Assembly: GCA_020747065.1 (NCBI GenBank)
Contig: JAGMVK010000007.1
Location: 868,001-932,000 of the forward strand
Length of the DNA: 64,000 bases
Direction of reading: 5' to 3'
Origin: Cadophora sp. MPI-SDFR-AT-0126
Lineage: Eukaryota > Ascomycota > Leotiomycetes > Helotiales > Ploettnerulaceae
The position numbers and the translations under genes are program-made. Shown here in pieces: positions 32,310 through 43,387 of the stretch. The stretch's first letter is position 1. Every line of letters starts with the position of its first letter. The notes beneath the pieces are model-generated. The model was not told the origin of the DNA, ran no database searches, and saw only the letters and a program-made list of their open reading frames with translations.

Positions 32310-33351
32310 GATCATGTGGATGATTCATGCCGACTACACAACATTGGCGAGATGCTGGAGGATTTGACGAGCCATATTTCATGCTGGTCACATATGGGAG
32401 ATGGCCTTGCAGTAGACGCGTGTAAAGCGGTCTCTGGTATTGGCCATATTAGAGAATTGGTGCAGCTAGATCGTGGTTGAAGATGACAGCCCTACCGATA
32501 CCACCTTGTACATAATTTGGTGGGTTCATGCTATGACCATAGCAGATGTATGATATTGGTGTTTGCTCTCCACGAAACCGGTTCTATTTGTCGACTGTCA
32601 GCCCCCGATTATGGGAATCGACATCGCATTGACAGTTCTTCGCTCTTTTGAGAATATGTTTCATGGCATACTGCAGAGAGTTAGTACTGATATGGAGAGA
32701 TCTCGGATCAGGTTACAAAACCTGCACATCAGGAACACATCCCATGTCCATGTGATAACCACCGAATTAAGGACTGAGAAGTGCCGTGTGAGCCAATAGG
32801 AAGCTTCAAACAACGGCATTGTGATGACATTGAGGGCTTGCCCGTTATTGATACAGGGAACACTTCCCCTGTTGCCCCCTGAACAAGCTGCACACGGCGC
32901 GTTGGCACAGGCCATTCTCGGGCTGACAAGCGCGTCTGCTTCTCTGGGCAAGCTGGGGGCACGGATGCAGCTTAGATACGGAGAGACGAGTGAGCGAGCG
33001 TCCATCCTCGAAAACAGAGTTTAATCATTTCACTCTTCTCACTGTCGCCGTCGTTAATTCAATTCAATTCAATTCAATTCACTTCTGTCGTCGTGTGTTG
33101 TAGCGCTCTTGATCGTGACGATCTGCCACTGTAAGTACTTCTTTATCCCCAGATCATTGTTTGTCGTGCAAATCTAAGACAAGATAAACAATAGCATTTG
33201 TTTCCCATGTTCTCTTCCACCGACTCACCCCAGCGACGACGACAATACGTTCGATTTCCCTTTCCGAAACAAAGAAGAAGTACCCTACATCACGAAGTAA
33301 TTCCGACCTCCAGCTTCTAGTTCTAATTCATCACCTCTTCATGGCTTGATT
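32310..33351. other. Intergenic, long leader of the WD40 gene
   Basis: No gene. Contains an (AATTC)5 microsatellite at 33056-33080 and a gtaagt donor near 33131 that may begin a 5'-leader intron. A two-codon upstream frame ATG-GCT-TGA lies at 33341-33349. Confidence 0.5.
33056..33080. repeat. (AATTC)5 microsatellite
   Basis: Five perfect pentanucleotide copies in the leader region of the WD40 gene. Confidence 0.95.
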
Positions 33352-36300
33352 ATGGCGTCAACTCCCTCGAATTCGCGAACCTTCGCAGCAAATACCGGAC
33401 TTGGCCTCAAATTGACACCTTCGAACTCTCCTTTCCCACGAACTCCACGCTCACCATTCAAGCCCCGCGGTCTCTACGAATCCGGGTTATCTCTCAAGAG
33501 GATAATTGGCACGACAGTCTCTTCCCCTACCGCCTTCGACAGCCTCTCTTCTTCGCGGATATTTGCATACACAGCCGGAGCTGCAGCTGTTGTGGTTAAT
33601 GTTGACGATACCTCGAAATACTCCCAGCGATTTTTCAGAGCTCGTCCAACGGCTGTCGCTTCAAATACAACAGCTGCGACATCGTTTTCTCCTTCTACGC
33701 CTACGAACACCGCCAACGATGGCCGCAATAGAGCGGTAATAGCTCTACGCGACACGGCGGTTCCTTATTCTCCCTCTACACCACATACAAGCTTAGAATG
33801 GGGTGATTCCCCGACCTCCAAGACATGGACAAGTAGGGAGAGGATCAAGGCAGCTACTTGTCTGTCCATAAGTCAGGATGGCAGGTTTCTAGCTGTCGGT
33901 GAGGTAGGAATTGCAGGGTATCGGTGCTATGTTTATCGTTTGTTGACGTTGCGCAGACTGGATATTCGCCTCGGGTTCTCATCTTTTCCCTCCAAGATAC
34001 TTCTTCCGACAGGCCTCTGGCCATCTTAAACGAACATACATACGGTGTCCGAGCTGTTGTATTCAGTCCGGATCAGAAATACCTGGCGAGCTTGGGGGCT
34101 CCAAATGACGGATTTCTTTATGTGTGGTCGATCAACCAGAGGACTGGTGCTGCGAAACTACATTCTAGTAACAAGTGCACCAGCTTCATCAAGCAAATGG
34201 CGTGGCTGGGAAGCAGTATAGTGACGTGAGTCTGGTTCTGGCCCTGAGAATGCCCTCCTAACATTGATAGCATCGGAACTCGGCATATCAAAATATGGAG
34301 AGTAGAAGATAGTCGGCCAGTATCGCCATCAAAACAGCGTTTTGCTCTCGATGGGACACCAATACCGATTCCGGCAGTACCTGCTCTCAAGACCCTGACG
34401 GGAAGAAATGTTCTACTCGGTCCTCTCGTAGAGGCAACATTTACGACTTTGGCAGCAATCTCTGAACATAAAGCAATCGTCTGCTCTGAAAAGGGAGACG
34501 TTTGCCTATTGGATGACACGGAAGGTTCAAAACTAGTGAAGCTCGCGACGACTGGTTTCAACATTACATGTATTGCGGTCGACACGGAAGCTAGAAGGGT
34601 ACGGATAGGAGGACGAAATGGCAACGTTAGGTCGATGAGTCTGGACGACTTACTGAATCCTGCGACACCTCCAGAATCGCCGACCCCTTCGACTGTTGAA
34701 TCTAATCCTTCTACCGAGGCCGGGCATCTCTGTGCGATGGGGTATGCTGCAAGAAGCTTGATAACTGTCGACTCGAAACATTCGATAGAGATATCAATGC
34801 CTGGTTCAGATGATGCGGATCCTCAAATGCAGAATACGCCGTTTCCAGCGCATGGTGACTCGGTGCTTGGTGTCAGGCTCCTCTCACCGAACAACGAGAT
34901 GAAAGCTGCCTTTCTAACATGGTCTGCAAATGGTACAGTCGTTTTCTGGGATCTGGATGGAAGCAGTAAAGCCTCCCTACAAGTGGAAGTGGAACAGCTC
35001 CCAGCAAGTGAGGAGGAACTTCCGAATCAGTGTCAGATCGTACGCGCTTCGATAGGAGTCGCTTTTCTGGTCACTGGGGATAGATATGGGGTGCTGAGAG
35101 TGATCAATCCACTTACCCAAAACTGTGTCTTCGAAACGAGAGCTCATATGTCGAACATTCAGGACATCGCAATCTACGAATCTGGAGATTGCACATTGAT
35201 CGCAACATGTGGTAGGGATCGTACAGTCCAGTTATTCCGTTTGATGTCAGATCAGTGGGTTTTGATGCAGACACTGGACGACCACTCCGCCAGCGTCTGC
35301 GGTCTGTTCTTCGCAGAGAATGGCGAGAAGTTGATCTCTTGCTCTTCGGACAGAACAATTCACATCAGACAGATAGTGAAGAAAGATGTGGGTGGGCAGG
35401 AAGTAATGGGTGCAGTCCCAGTCCGGATCATCACCCTCAAGGCAACCCCGGTATCGATGGCAGCTTGTTTTGCGGATCAGATGGGGAACTTTGTTGTTTC
35501 TTTACTGGACAGGACTGTGGCAACCTACGAAATATCCAGCGGTCGGCTCATCAGCTCCTTCAAGGTTAGCGATAACGAGGGCCAAGATGCTGTGGTGTTA
35601 GATTCTCTGGTTATGGGCATGCCAAGCGTATCTCCAGGACGGCCGACAATACTTGCAGGAGTTTCGAGTACAGACAAGTCAGTCAGGATATACGATGGAA
35701 GCACGGGCTGTTTCCTGGACAGAGAATGGGGACACACAGCGAGCGTCACCGATGTTGCACTATTGGAAGTCCCGGAATCTGATCAGAAGACTCTTATCAG
35801 TACCGGAGCTGACGGGACAATCATGATCTGGGATCTCTCTCCCAAAGCGCCGGAGTTTCAAGAACCTATCGATACCTCCATAAATCGTGATCCATCTCCT
35901 CCCAAAGACACTGCTTCGAGTCGACCACCTCTCCGGAGAGTGCTTTCCAAGGCAGAGTTAGCTGAGTTTCAGCGAGCCTCACCGCTTTCAACGCCAACAG
36001 GCAATCGTTCGCCTCCGAGAGCGGTTCGAAGGAAAACATCGAGATATGGTCTATCAACACAATCCCCTACCCTGGCACCACCAGTGCCCACAGTTAACTC
36101 GAAACACTTCGTCTCTGCTTCGGACGATTCGGGTATCCGACGTACAGTTCGAAATCGGTCAAGAAGCCCGCCAAGTCCGAAAGCTAAGGATATGAGACGT
36201 CCTTCACTAGCTTCGCTCGACTCTCGAGGACGGACAAAGAGTACTGGAAACTTTAGCGAGTTCGGCACGTTGAATATGGCGACAGAGCAAGCCTGTCGAA

Positions 36301-36608
36301 CACTCCGAGCATATCGAAAGAAACTGCTCTCCTCCGAAACGGTAAGGGAGGAAGCATTGAAAGAACTTGACCAGGAACTCCGCCTCACGGCAATGGCATT
36401 GGGAGAGAAGAACCTGAAGGCAAAGGCCATCAGTGAGACGGTCCTGACGGGATTACTGGATTCGTACTCAGACAGACTGGTTTCTCTGTTCGACGAGAAA
36501 CTTAGATTATCACGACAAGACTCAAACGAGTTACCGATTCCAGAACTTGAAGAACGACCAAAGACAGCTGGGACGTTACCACTTGCGTCACCGGCTGCGA
36601 TTCCTTGA
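33352..36608 (+). CDS. Large WD40-repeat protein, MABP1/WDR62-like
   Basis: Model: join(33352..33903, 33957..34225, 34271..36608), 1052 residues. Introns are 53 and 45 bp; junctions read AVGETGYSPRVLIFS and SIVTIGTRHIKIWR. At least ten WD-type strands occur, for example CLSISQDGRFLAVGE, GVRAVVFSPDQKYLAS, TWSANGTVVFWDLDG, IATCGRDRTVQLFR, SASVCGLFFAENGEKLISCS and STGADGTIMIWDLS, giving two propellers as in MAPKBP1/WDR62. The C-terminal 300 residues are Ser/Pro/Arg-rich and disordered, followed by a coiled coil (ACRTLRAYRKKLLSSETVRE). Animal relatives are spindle-pole and JNK scaffolds; the fungal role is not established here. The first ATG of the frame is at 33352; the two-codon frame just upstream could dampen translation. 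Confidence 0.85.
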
Positions 36609-38049
36609 TATCTACTTTTCATTTTACATTCTAGAGACGCGTCGTTCATTCGAAAAATTGATTTACTAGGGAGGGAAGCAATAGGCGTTTGGGTTGGCTA
36701 TACCTTCACATGATTTCTACGGCTAGGGCATGGCGTTTATCGGGTTGGCTTGATTTGCCTTGGGATTGAGGCTCAAGATTGGTGTATATACGTTCTAGGC
36801 GTCCTTTCAAACAGCCGGTAGCTATCATTTACAGGCTAGGAGGGAGTTATTTGCTTTGAAGGGCCCTGAGGATGAGGGCGTGGGTGTTGAATCCCCTCTT
36901 TCGTTTCGGGAGTCTGGGTTGGGATAGGGAGATCAGAGAGATGGAGTGAAGGAAAGCAGGAAATGCTGGATGGATGGCAGGGCTGCCACGGATGCTTGGA
37001 TGGATACTACATGAAATTCATAATGTGCTCCTTGAGAGAGCTGTGTTAATTTCTCAATGCCAACAACAATGATATAAACGTCAAACCTACTCACTTGCAT
37101 CGTCATCACCAAGTCAATGATCATTCCAGTCGCCTTCGCCTTCCTGAAAGTCCAAACAGCCATTCAGCAACCGAGCCCCTATTTGAAGCGAACGACAGGC
37201 TTCGCTTAGCCTGTAACGAAACAAAGCACAGCCTCGGTGTCAAAATGAACGAGAATCTCTGAGCCTACCGCGTGCTGGCACCTTTCGAATAAAGATACTC
37301 ACGTCCCAACGATCAGAACACGCACTCATCACATCACATCTCATCTCATGCATCATTACCCATTATTCTACGCCTCGCCGATAACCACATCACAAGAAAA
37401 CGCCCGGCTCTTGCTACCCACCACCCAGGCCAAGCCAACACATCTAAGCCTCATCATGCCACCTCCGCTTTCACGCTGTCCTTCCTAAGCGATTGGCTGA
37501 GCCTACGTGTCGCCGTACAGCAAGGAGTGGTAACACAACCTGGGATGCGTTTCGTTTCCTGGCGTTTTGTTTCGTGCGTGCCCTGCATGAGGAACATGCA
37601 TATGCATGCTGCAGGTCTGTCACCCCGCACCGTATCGCTGTGGATGGTTGGGTGATGCAGCCTCGTCACAAAGTGTGCCTTGGGTGTACGGAATACACAC
37701 ACGTCTCTCGGGCGTGCACCGAACGAGGTCGCGCCCGTTCGGGGAGGGCTCAGCCTGATGGGAATGAGGATTGGAATGAGATTTATCTGTACCTTTTCCC
37801 CGAGCGAGGGAGGGTAAGTGATTTTGAAGAACGATTGTTGTGTTTTTGGCTTGTTTACTTTGTTGTGTTGGGATATATCTTGTGAGAGCTGTTTTGTATG
37901 ATTTAAAAGGTCTTTCCATTGACATTTTGAAGCCATTCCCTCAGCCTTACGATATTCAATCCTATCTCCTCACATCTGAACAGAAGAAGCGGTCTCTTCT
38001 GAGGCCACTCAGCCTGACCAGTTACCCGACCCAACTTAAGCAAGCAACA
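36609..38049. other. Intergenic with long leader of the ankyrin gene
   Basis: No gene supported. Frames at 37454-37936 on both strands lack family features. The ankyrin frame stays open back to 37840, so its start could be earlier than called. Confidence 0.45.
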
Positions 38050-39753
38050 ATGGAACCTGTCAAGCGACCTCATTTTCGGAGACAAGTCCCGATCCAAGTC
38101 GTAGGAGAAGGACAAAGACAATATCGACACATCTACCCATCCATCTCCCCAATATCAGATCACGAGAGTATCAGCACTCGCAGCACCAGCAAGAGATACG
38201 CAACCTCCTCCTCCACCTCTTCCACACGCAACCGAACAGATCCAGCCCTCTCCCTCTCCCAAGCAATCACCACCTCCTCCCCCTCAACCCTCCACAACCT
38301 CCTCCGCCAATCCAGCATCTCCCCACTCCAAACAACACACCTCCTCCACCAAGCGATCGCCCACGGATCCAAAGAATGCATCCGCATCCTCCTCGACCAC
38401 GGCGCAGACATCAACGGTCTCAGTCCACAAGGAAGGACTCCACTCCAAGCAGCGATACGCGACGAGAATAGCCGGGAGAGCATCGCGAAGCTCTTGATCT
38501 CACGGGGTGCGGATCTGAGTCTAGGGGCGCCGCTGCATTGGGCTGCGAGGAGGGATTGGGCGAGTGTGGTAGAGATGCTTTGTGTCTATGGAGCAGAAGT
38601 CGACAGACCGTCTCATACAGCTTCAACTCCCTCCATGCGTGGCAGGCATGGGGACGGAAGTGGAGGAGGGGAAGGCATAACAGCTCTCCACCTGGCTGCC
38701 TACTACGACGCTCTCGCCTCAGCCAGAGTCCTCATCGCCCACGGCGCAGCCGTCGAACTGCACACCTCGTCTGGAGAACTGGCTCTCGCGGAAGCGATTG
38801 CGAACCGTAGTGTTAGCATGGTCGACTTGCTGCTCAGCTCGGGAATTAGTATCCATGCTGCGGTTGACGCTTCGGGTGGGACGCCGCTGATGGCGGCGTG
38901 CTGTCTGGATGATGTAAGTCTTGTGAGGTGTTTGATGAGGCATGGGGCGGGGAGTACGGTCGAGTGTAGGGATGGGGAGGGAGAGACTGCTGCTGGTGTT
39001 GCGGCTGCTTGGGCGGGGAGGGAGGTGCTGGAGTGTTTGGTGGAGATGGGGGCGGATGTGAATTGCAGGAATGAGAGGGGGGAGACGCCGTTGGAGATTG
39101 CGGTTAGGAAGGGGAGGCCGATGGAGGTTGTGGAGGTGTTATTGAGGGCGGGGGCGAGGAGGGATGGGGGCGTTGAGGGGGCGTTGGAGGAGGCTGTTAG
39201 ACATGGGGGCGGCAAGTTCGATTTTGACCTTGTGGATTTGTTGAATAGATATGGTAGTCCGGTTGGGGGAGAACGTGGAAGGAAAGGGATGCAGAGTGAG
39301 AGGTCGTTTGATGAGATGAGCCAGAGGAGTGATGAGACGGTGGGAAGAAGAGACGGTGACTTTGACAGGCGAGTCACTCGATATGTGATCAAGCGAAGTC
39401 CCGATTACACTCACTCGAATACGATGGGAAGGGCACCGTCGCCGTCAAACTATTTTGATGATGGGACGAGTACAGTAGTTGACTCCTCAGCCCGATCTGA
39501 ATCAGAATGGAGTTCGAGTCACCTGAGTCGAGATCGAAGGATAATGAAATGGTCTGCTGATCAGTATGAAACTCCTTTAGGGAGTAAGACGGGCAGCCTT
39601 TTTGGAGAGAATTGGTGTGAGGAGTTTGATAGTAGATTTGATAATGCGTTCGAAACTGAGAGGAGTGAGTATAGCTCTGGAAGGAGGAGTAGGGGAAGAG
39701 GAAGAGGAAGGGGGAGAGTTACCAATATTGTTAGCTTTACGGTGTATGTATGA
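38050..39753 (+). CDS. Ankyrin-repeat protein
   Basis: One exon, 567 residues from ATG 38050; the frame is open from 37840, but that extension is not protein-like and the chosen ATG has good context (acaATGG). About eight ankyrin repeats occupy residues 80-400, seen in HGSKECIRILLDHGADIN, TPLQAAIRDENSRESIAKL, APLHWAARRDWASVVEML, TALHLAAYYDALASARVL, TPLMAACCLDDVSLVRCL and TPLEIAVRKGRPMEVVEV. A Ser-rich N-terminus and a long Ser/Arg/Asp-rich C-terminus ending in an Arg-Gly run flank them. No other domain. Function would be protein binding; partner unknown. Base use changes abruptly inside the gene: C-rich from about 38200 to 38460, G-rich after about 38830. Confidence 0.85.
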   Translation: MEPVKRPHFRRQVPIQVVGEGQRQYRHIYPSISPISDHESISTRSTSKRYATSSSTSSTRNRTDPALSLSQAITTSSPSTLHNLLRQSSISPLQTTHLLHQAIAHGSKECIRILLDHGADINGLSPQGRTPLQAAIRDENSRESIAKLLISRGADLSLGAPLHWAARRDWASVVEMLCVYGAEVDRPSHTASTPSMRGRHGDGSGGGEGITALHLAAYYDALASARVLIAHGAAVELHTSSGELALAEAIANRSVSMVDLLLSSGISIHAAVDASGGTPLMAACCLDDVSLVRCLMRHGAGSTVECRDGEGETAAGVAAAWAGREVLECLVEMGADVNCRNERGETPLEIAVRKGRPMEVVEVLLRAGARRDGGVEGALEEAVRHGGGKFDFDLVDLLNRYGSPVGGERGRKGMQSERSFDEMSQRSDETVGRRDGDFDRRVTRYVIKRSPDYTHSNTMGRAPSPSNYFDDGTSTVVDSSARSESEWSSSHLSRDRRIMKWSADQYETPLGSKTGSLFGENWCEEFDSRFDNAFETERSEYSSGRRSRGRGRGRGRVTNIVSFTVYV

Positions 39754-40309
39754 CTTGGAAATGATACCAATATAAATAATATATGCTTCAGACATCCTCT
39801 TCTGTGTTTCCGCAGACTATCGATCATGAAAGCACCACGGTGGATTCAGGGGAGCCTAAATTCAATTGCAAGGAGAAGGATTGCTACTCTAAGGCCGAAA
39901 GTATGGATAGCAGGATGGGAGAGCTCACCTGCACCGCCGTAGAGCGATTACTTCCCACTTGGATTGTCTTTGCTTTGAGGTAATTGGCAATACATCCTCC
40001 AGGATCCTCAGCTGAAGCATATCACTTGCGGTGAAAACAAGTCTCAAACTACCAAAAGACTTGCAAGCCATATAGCTTTTATTGCTATTTTACATAATGA
40101 CGCTCGCTGTGACTGCAAATGAAATGAGAAAAGCACAAAAGCCGCTTCTAGAGGAACGCCCGTCGCTGAAATCAGATGACCATCCAGGAAAACGCTCGCT
40201 TATCGGTCAAGTGGCAGCAATATACCCCGTCATCGTCGTACCAACCGTCATATGCCTATCTCGTGGAGATCCTGGATTGAATCCAACTTCGATAAGATGA
40301 ACCCTTGCA
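39754..40309. other. Convergent spacer
   Basis: 3' flanks of the ankyrin and lipase genes. Nothing else supported. Confidence 0.5.
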
Positions 40310-41913
40310 TCAAAGGATAAACTCCTCGTCCAGCCAATGTCGAAGAACAACGTGACCTTCGTCGAAGCTAGGTTTCTCCATTCGGACGATGATGGCTGCG
40401 TGGCTGTGTCTCACTTTGTGTATATACACGGGGTACTTGCGCCAGCCGACACTGTCCAGAGCTTGGATCATACGGAATTGGTAGGGCGCGAGGGCAAGAG
40501 TTGGAGGGTCATGTCGATCAGCCTTCTCCTTTCCACCAATCGCGACATCCGACTTGGATCGTAGATGGGATTGAGTTCGCTCGAGAACAGGAGAGCTGGG
40601 TTCCTCTTGAGCTGCTTCCTCTTCAGTTCCAGCAACGAGATACTCATTGCTTTGGGCACTGTTGAGGTTCTCGTAGACATCTTCGACTGCTTCTCGCATG
40701 CCGGTGATCAGGAGTGGGACACGGTAGTTTCCGGGCTGGATTCCAGCAAGACCTCTCTCGTGTAGTCTAATTCTCCTGTTGCTTCTGAAAGATTGGACAC
40801 CAGAGTTGATCAAGAAAGCGACGACACCAAGCGGGATGAAAAATATCATGGCAATCAGGAAAGGCAGTCGTCCAATGGTGGTTTGGCTGCCTCTGATTAG
40901 ACTACCGTAGAAGCTGGTATCGGTCTCTTCCGGATCGACTGGCGCAATTGGATTCTCGGGATCAATGATAACATCTTCGTAACCTTTGACGTAGTTGATC
41001 TTGACTTTGTCGAGGTTTGTGAAAGGGTCTGTCTTGGTGATACCGGTAGTATAGTGTACCGCACTTCTGTCGTTGACGATGTTGGAATAGAGGGTACGAC
41101 GCTCGAACTTGGCCAATCCCTTGATGAAGATTGACTCCGGGTCTGCCAGAACTTCCAGCAACGGCATGCCAGTCTCTCGAAACTTGTCAATCGTGAACAA
41201 TTGCCGGCCAGATGCGGACAGAGTTCGTGCGCCTAGTACGTTCCAAACATGATTGTGCCTGTATCCCATCAGTATATATTCCACCTGGATCCTCCAGTTG
41301 TACTGACCATCCGCGAAGAGGAGTTCGAACGCCTAGATGAGGAGTAGCAAAGGTGACGAAGTTCTGCTAAAGTCAGCGATATCCAGCACTCTATGTTCTA
41401 CCGACCACATTGGATCTGTACACTGCCCTTGACTCCGACTCGGGTCTTTCTCTCCGCGCTTCAGGATTAACATACTACCGGCTTGATCTTTTCGAAGAAT
41501 CCTTTGCTATCGAGTAAGCCAACACAGAAACGAGCCACAAGTCCTCCCAGGGAATACCCAACCAGAGATATCCGTGTGATTTCTTGTCCCGCGCGTGCCA
41601 ACTTCTCTATCTCCTCCTCGATCTCAAAGCAAACACGTTCGCCACCACGTTCAATACCATCGTATGTGAAGCTGCCGGAATTGCGCTTGGCGACCAGAAT
41701 GTGTAGATTTTCCTCGGGATGCTTTGCTCGGAGGCTCTGGGCCATAACCTTGAGATGGTTTGGGTTTCCCCACAGGCTATTGTCTTATCAGTATGCTGCT
41801 GTACTGTACCACAGTAACACTGAAGATGATGCATGAGCGCGTCATAACATAACATACCCATGAACCAACACACAAAGGTGCTGGGCATCACGACCTCCTC
41901 CGGTATAATCCAT
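40310..41913 (-). CDS. DUF676 putative serine lipase (ROG1-like)
   Basis: Model: complement(join(40310..41258, 41308..41366, 41476..41776, 41858..41913)), 454 residues. Junctions read LVHGLWGNPNHLKVMA, KPVQNFVTFATPHLGVRTP and LRGWHNHVWNVLG. The first exon carries the HLCVLVHG strand that opens the alpha/beta-hydrolase fold; the nucleophile elbow is GYSLGGLVAR; TPHLG is also conserved. A hydrophobic segment at LPFLIAMIFFIPLGVVAFLI may be a membrane anchor and the late HAAIIVR...HVVLRHWLDEEF region supplies the catalytic His. Yeast Rog1 is a monoacylglycerol lipase of this family. The third intron in coding order is short (49 bp), the first is 81 bp and the second 109 bp. Function as lipase is by family only. 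Confidence 0.88.
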
Positions 41914-42318
41914 GACTGTTGTAGTCGATAGGAAAGCCCGGTCCCAACAGACAGTAAAGGGGAGCAATGCGACGGTTGTTGTAAGACGTGGACAGCGTCT
42001 GCCTCGAACAGAGTCGAGACAAACAGCTGACCAGTGAGGGGCTTGGCCTCGTCTCGTGCCGATGCGCTGGGCTGCAGTGGCCTGTAGGGTGCTGTAGTGT
42101 TCTGAAGTGGGTGGGTAGGACCGTTTAGGTGCCTGCACAATGACGGTAGGGCGCGACACAGTGGGTGTGCAGAGCCTGGGATCAATCTGCAGTACGATCG
42201 AGTGATGCAGGTCGGGTTGGAATGCAGGTATAGGAAAACAGTTTGGAGGGAAAGGAAAAGAATATGTAAAGATATGTTGATGCGAGGGGAATCAAGGGTG
42301 ATCAGACCAGCTCAACAG

Positions 42319-42346
42319 TCCCCTCCCCTCCCCTCCCCTCCCTCCA
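42319..42346. repeat. Polypyrimidine (CCCCT)n tract
   Basis: About five imperfect pentanucleotide copies upstream of the lipase gene; could form a local purine/pyrimidine triplex structure. Confidence 0.85.
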
Positions 42347-42663
42347 CCTCCCTCGAGATGATAAGGCGGCAAAGATAAGGAGTATGTACAGCACTGAGAG
42401 CAATCGGTGTTGTCACTCACCGCTCAAACTTCCGGGGATTCACTTGATGGCAAGGGCCCATGGGGTGAAATGTCCATATGTAAATGGAGGACAATTCGAT
42501 GATATACTATTTATTATGTAATTCAGCATAAATCTATCAACATGGTAGCCACCATTTCTATCACAATTACGTAGGGCAAGTCATTCTTTGTTCCACAGGC
42601 GAATTGCTTGTCGCCGTCATTACGAGACAAAGCAGGCATGAGACATATTTCCTTGATGGGAAT

Positions 42664-42679
42664 GTGTGTGTGTGTGTGA
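42664..42679. repeat. (GT)n microsatellite
   Basis: Eight GT dinucleotides without interruption. Confidence 0.9.
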
Positions 42680-43387
42680 CACAAGATCCGGACATCGGGA
42701 ATTTGAGGGTCGTCGTCTCCAGGTTCATTGGTGTCGCAGTTGCAATGCAATGCAGTGCAGTGCAGGGGGAGAAGATGCCGATGCCTGCAATCAGATCAAG
42801 ACCCGTACCTACTGTAAATAAGCTCAAGCCACTGAGGCTGAAGCGCTCTCGCTAGTTTTGTGGCGCTGGTAGCACCCTGGCGAGACTTCAAGTCCTTAGC
42901 TCTGCTTTCAGCAAACAATACAATCAACTCATCCTCGCTCTTGCACATGCACATCGACACCACAAGACTACCTCTACGTCTTCAACTGATCATTCTAGGA
43001 AGGTCCCGTCAGAGGCTTCTGGTCCAGACAACGTATGAATCCACAGTTGTCGGAGAGACCCCTTGCTAAGTTTTAGATCCTCACTTGCTTCACTCCTTTC
43101 AGGTCTTTCACTACATGTCATCGGCTCCGAGACAAGACATAGCACTTGGACCTGGGTCTCTCGCCTCTCATCCTACTACGGTGCAATAATTCAGCTCTAA
43201 TTACTTATCAGATAAGGGGACTCGAGCAGTCAGCTTTCCATGGCAACCTTGACCACATGATATACAGAACACCTCGGCTCCTCGAAATTGAAGAGCTCTA
43301 TACAAGAGCTCTGCCCTATCTTTGAGCAAAGCACAACACTCGGACTTTTAGCTTTCGCTTTCATCGTCATCTTCAAGTCAGGCCACC

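Larger units (their letters stand above)
41914..43387. other. Divergent intergenic region with simple repeats
   Basis: No gene supported. Holds a (CCCCT)n pyrimidine tract at 42319-42346 and a (GT)n run at 42664-42679. The right end is a TC-rich leader of REX3 (gccaccATGT start context). Confidence 0.5.

Noticed and set aside
37454..37936. Overlapping frames of 130-160 codons on both strands
   Set aside because: Composition is that of a leader region; the ankyrin gene begins just downstream and no homology is apparent.
38703..39392. Minus-strand 229-codon frame inside the ankyrin gene
   Set aside because: Antisense shadow of G-rich ankyrin codons (reads as Ser/Pro/Leu low complexity).
40711..41284. 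ATG near 41284 as start of the lipase
   Set aside because: It lies in the intron before WHNHVWNV; the hydrolase nucleophile exon upstream must be part of the gene.
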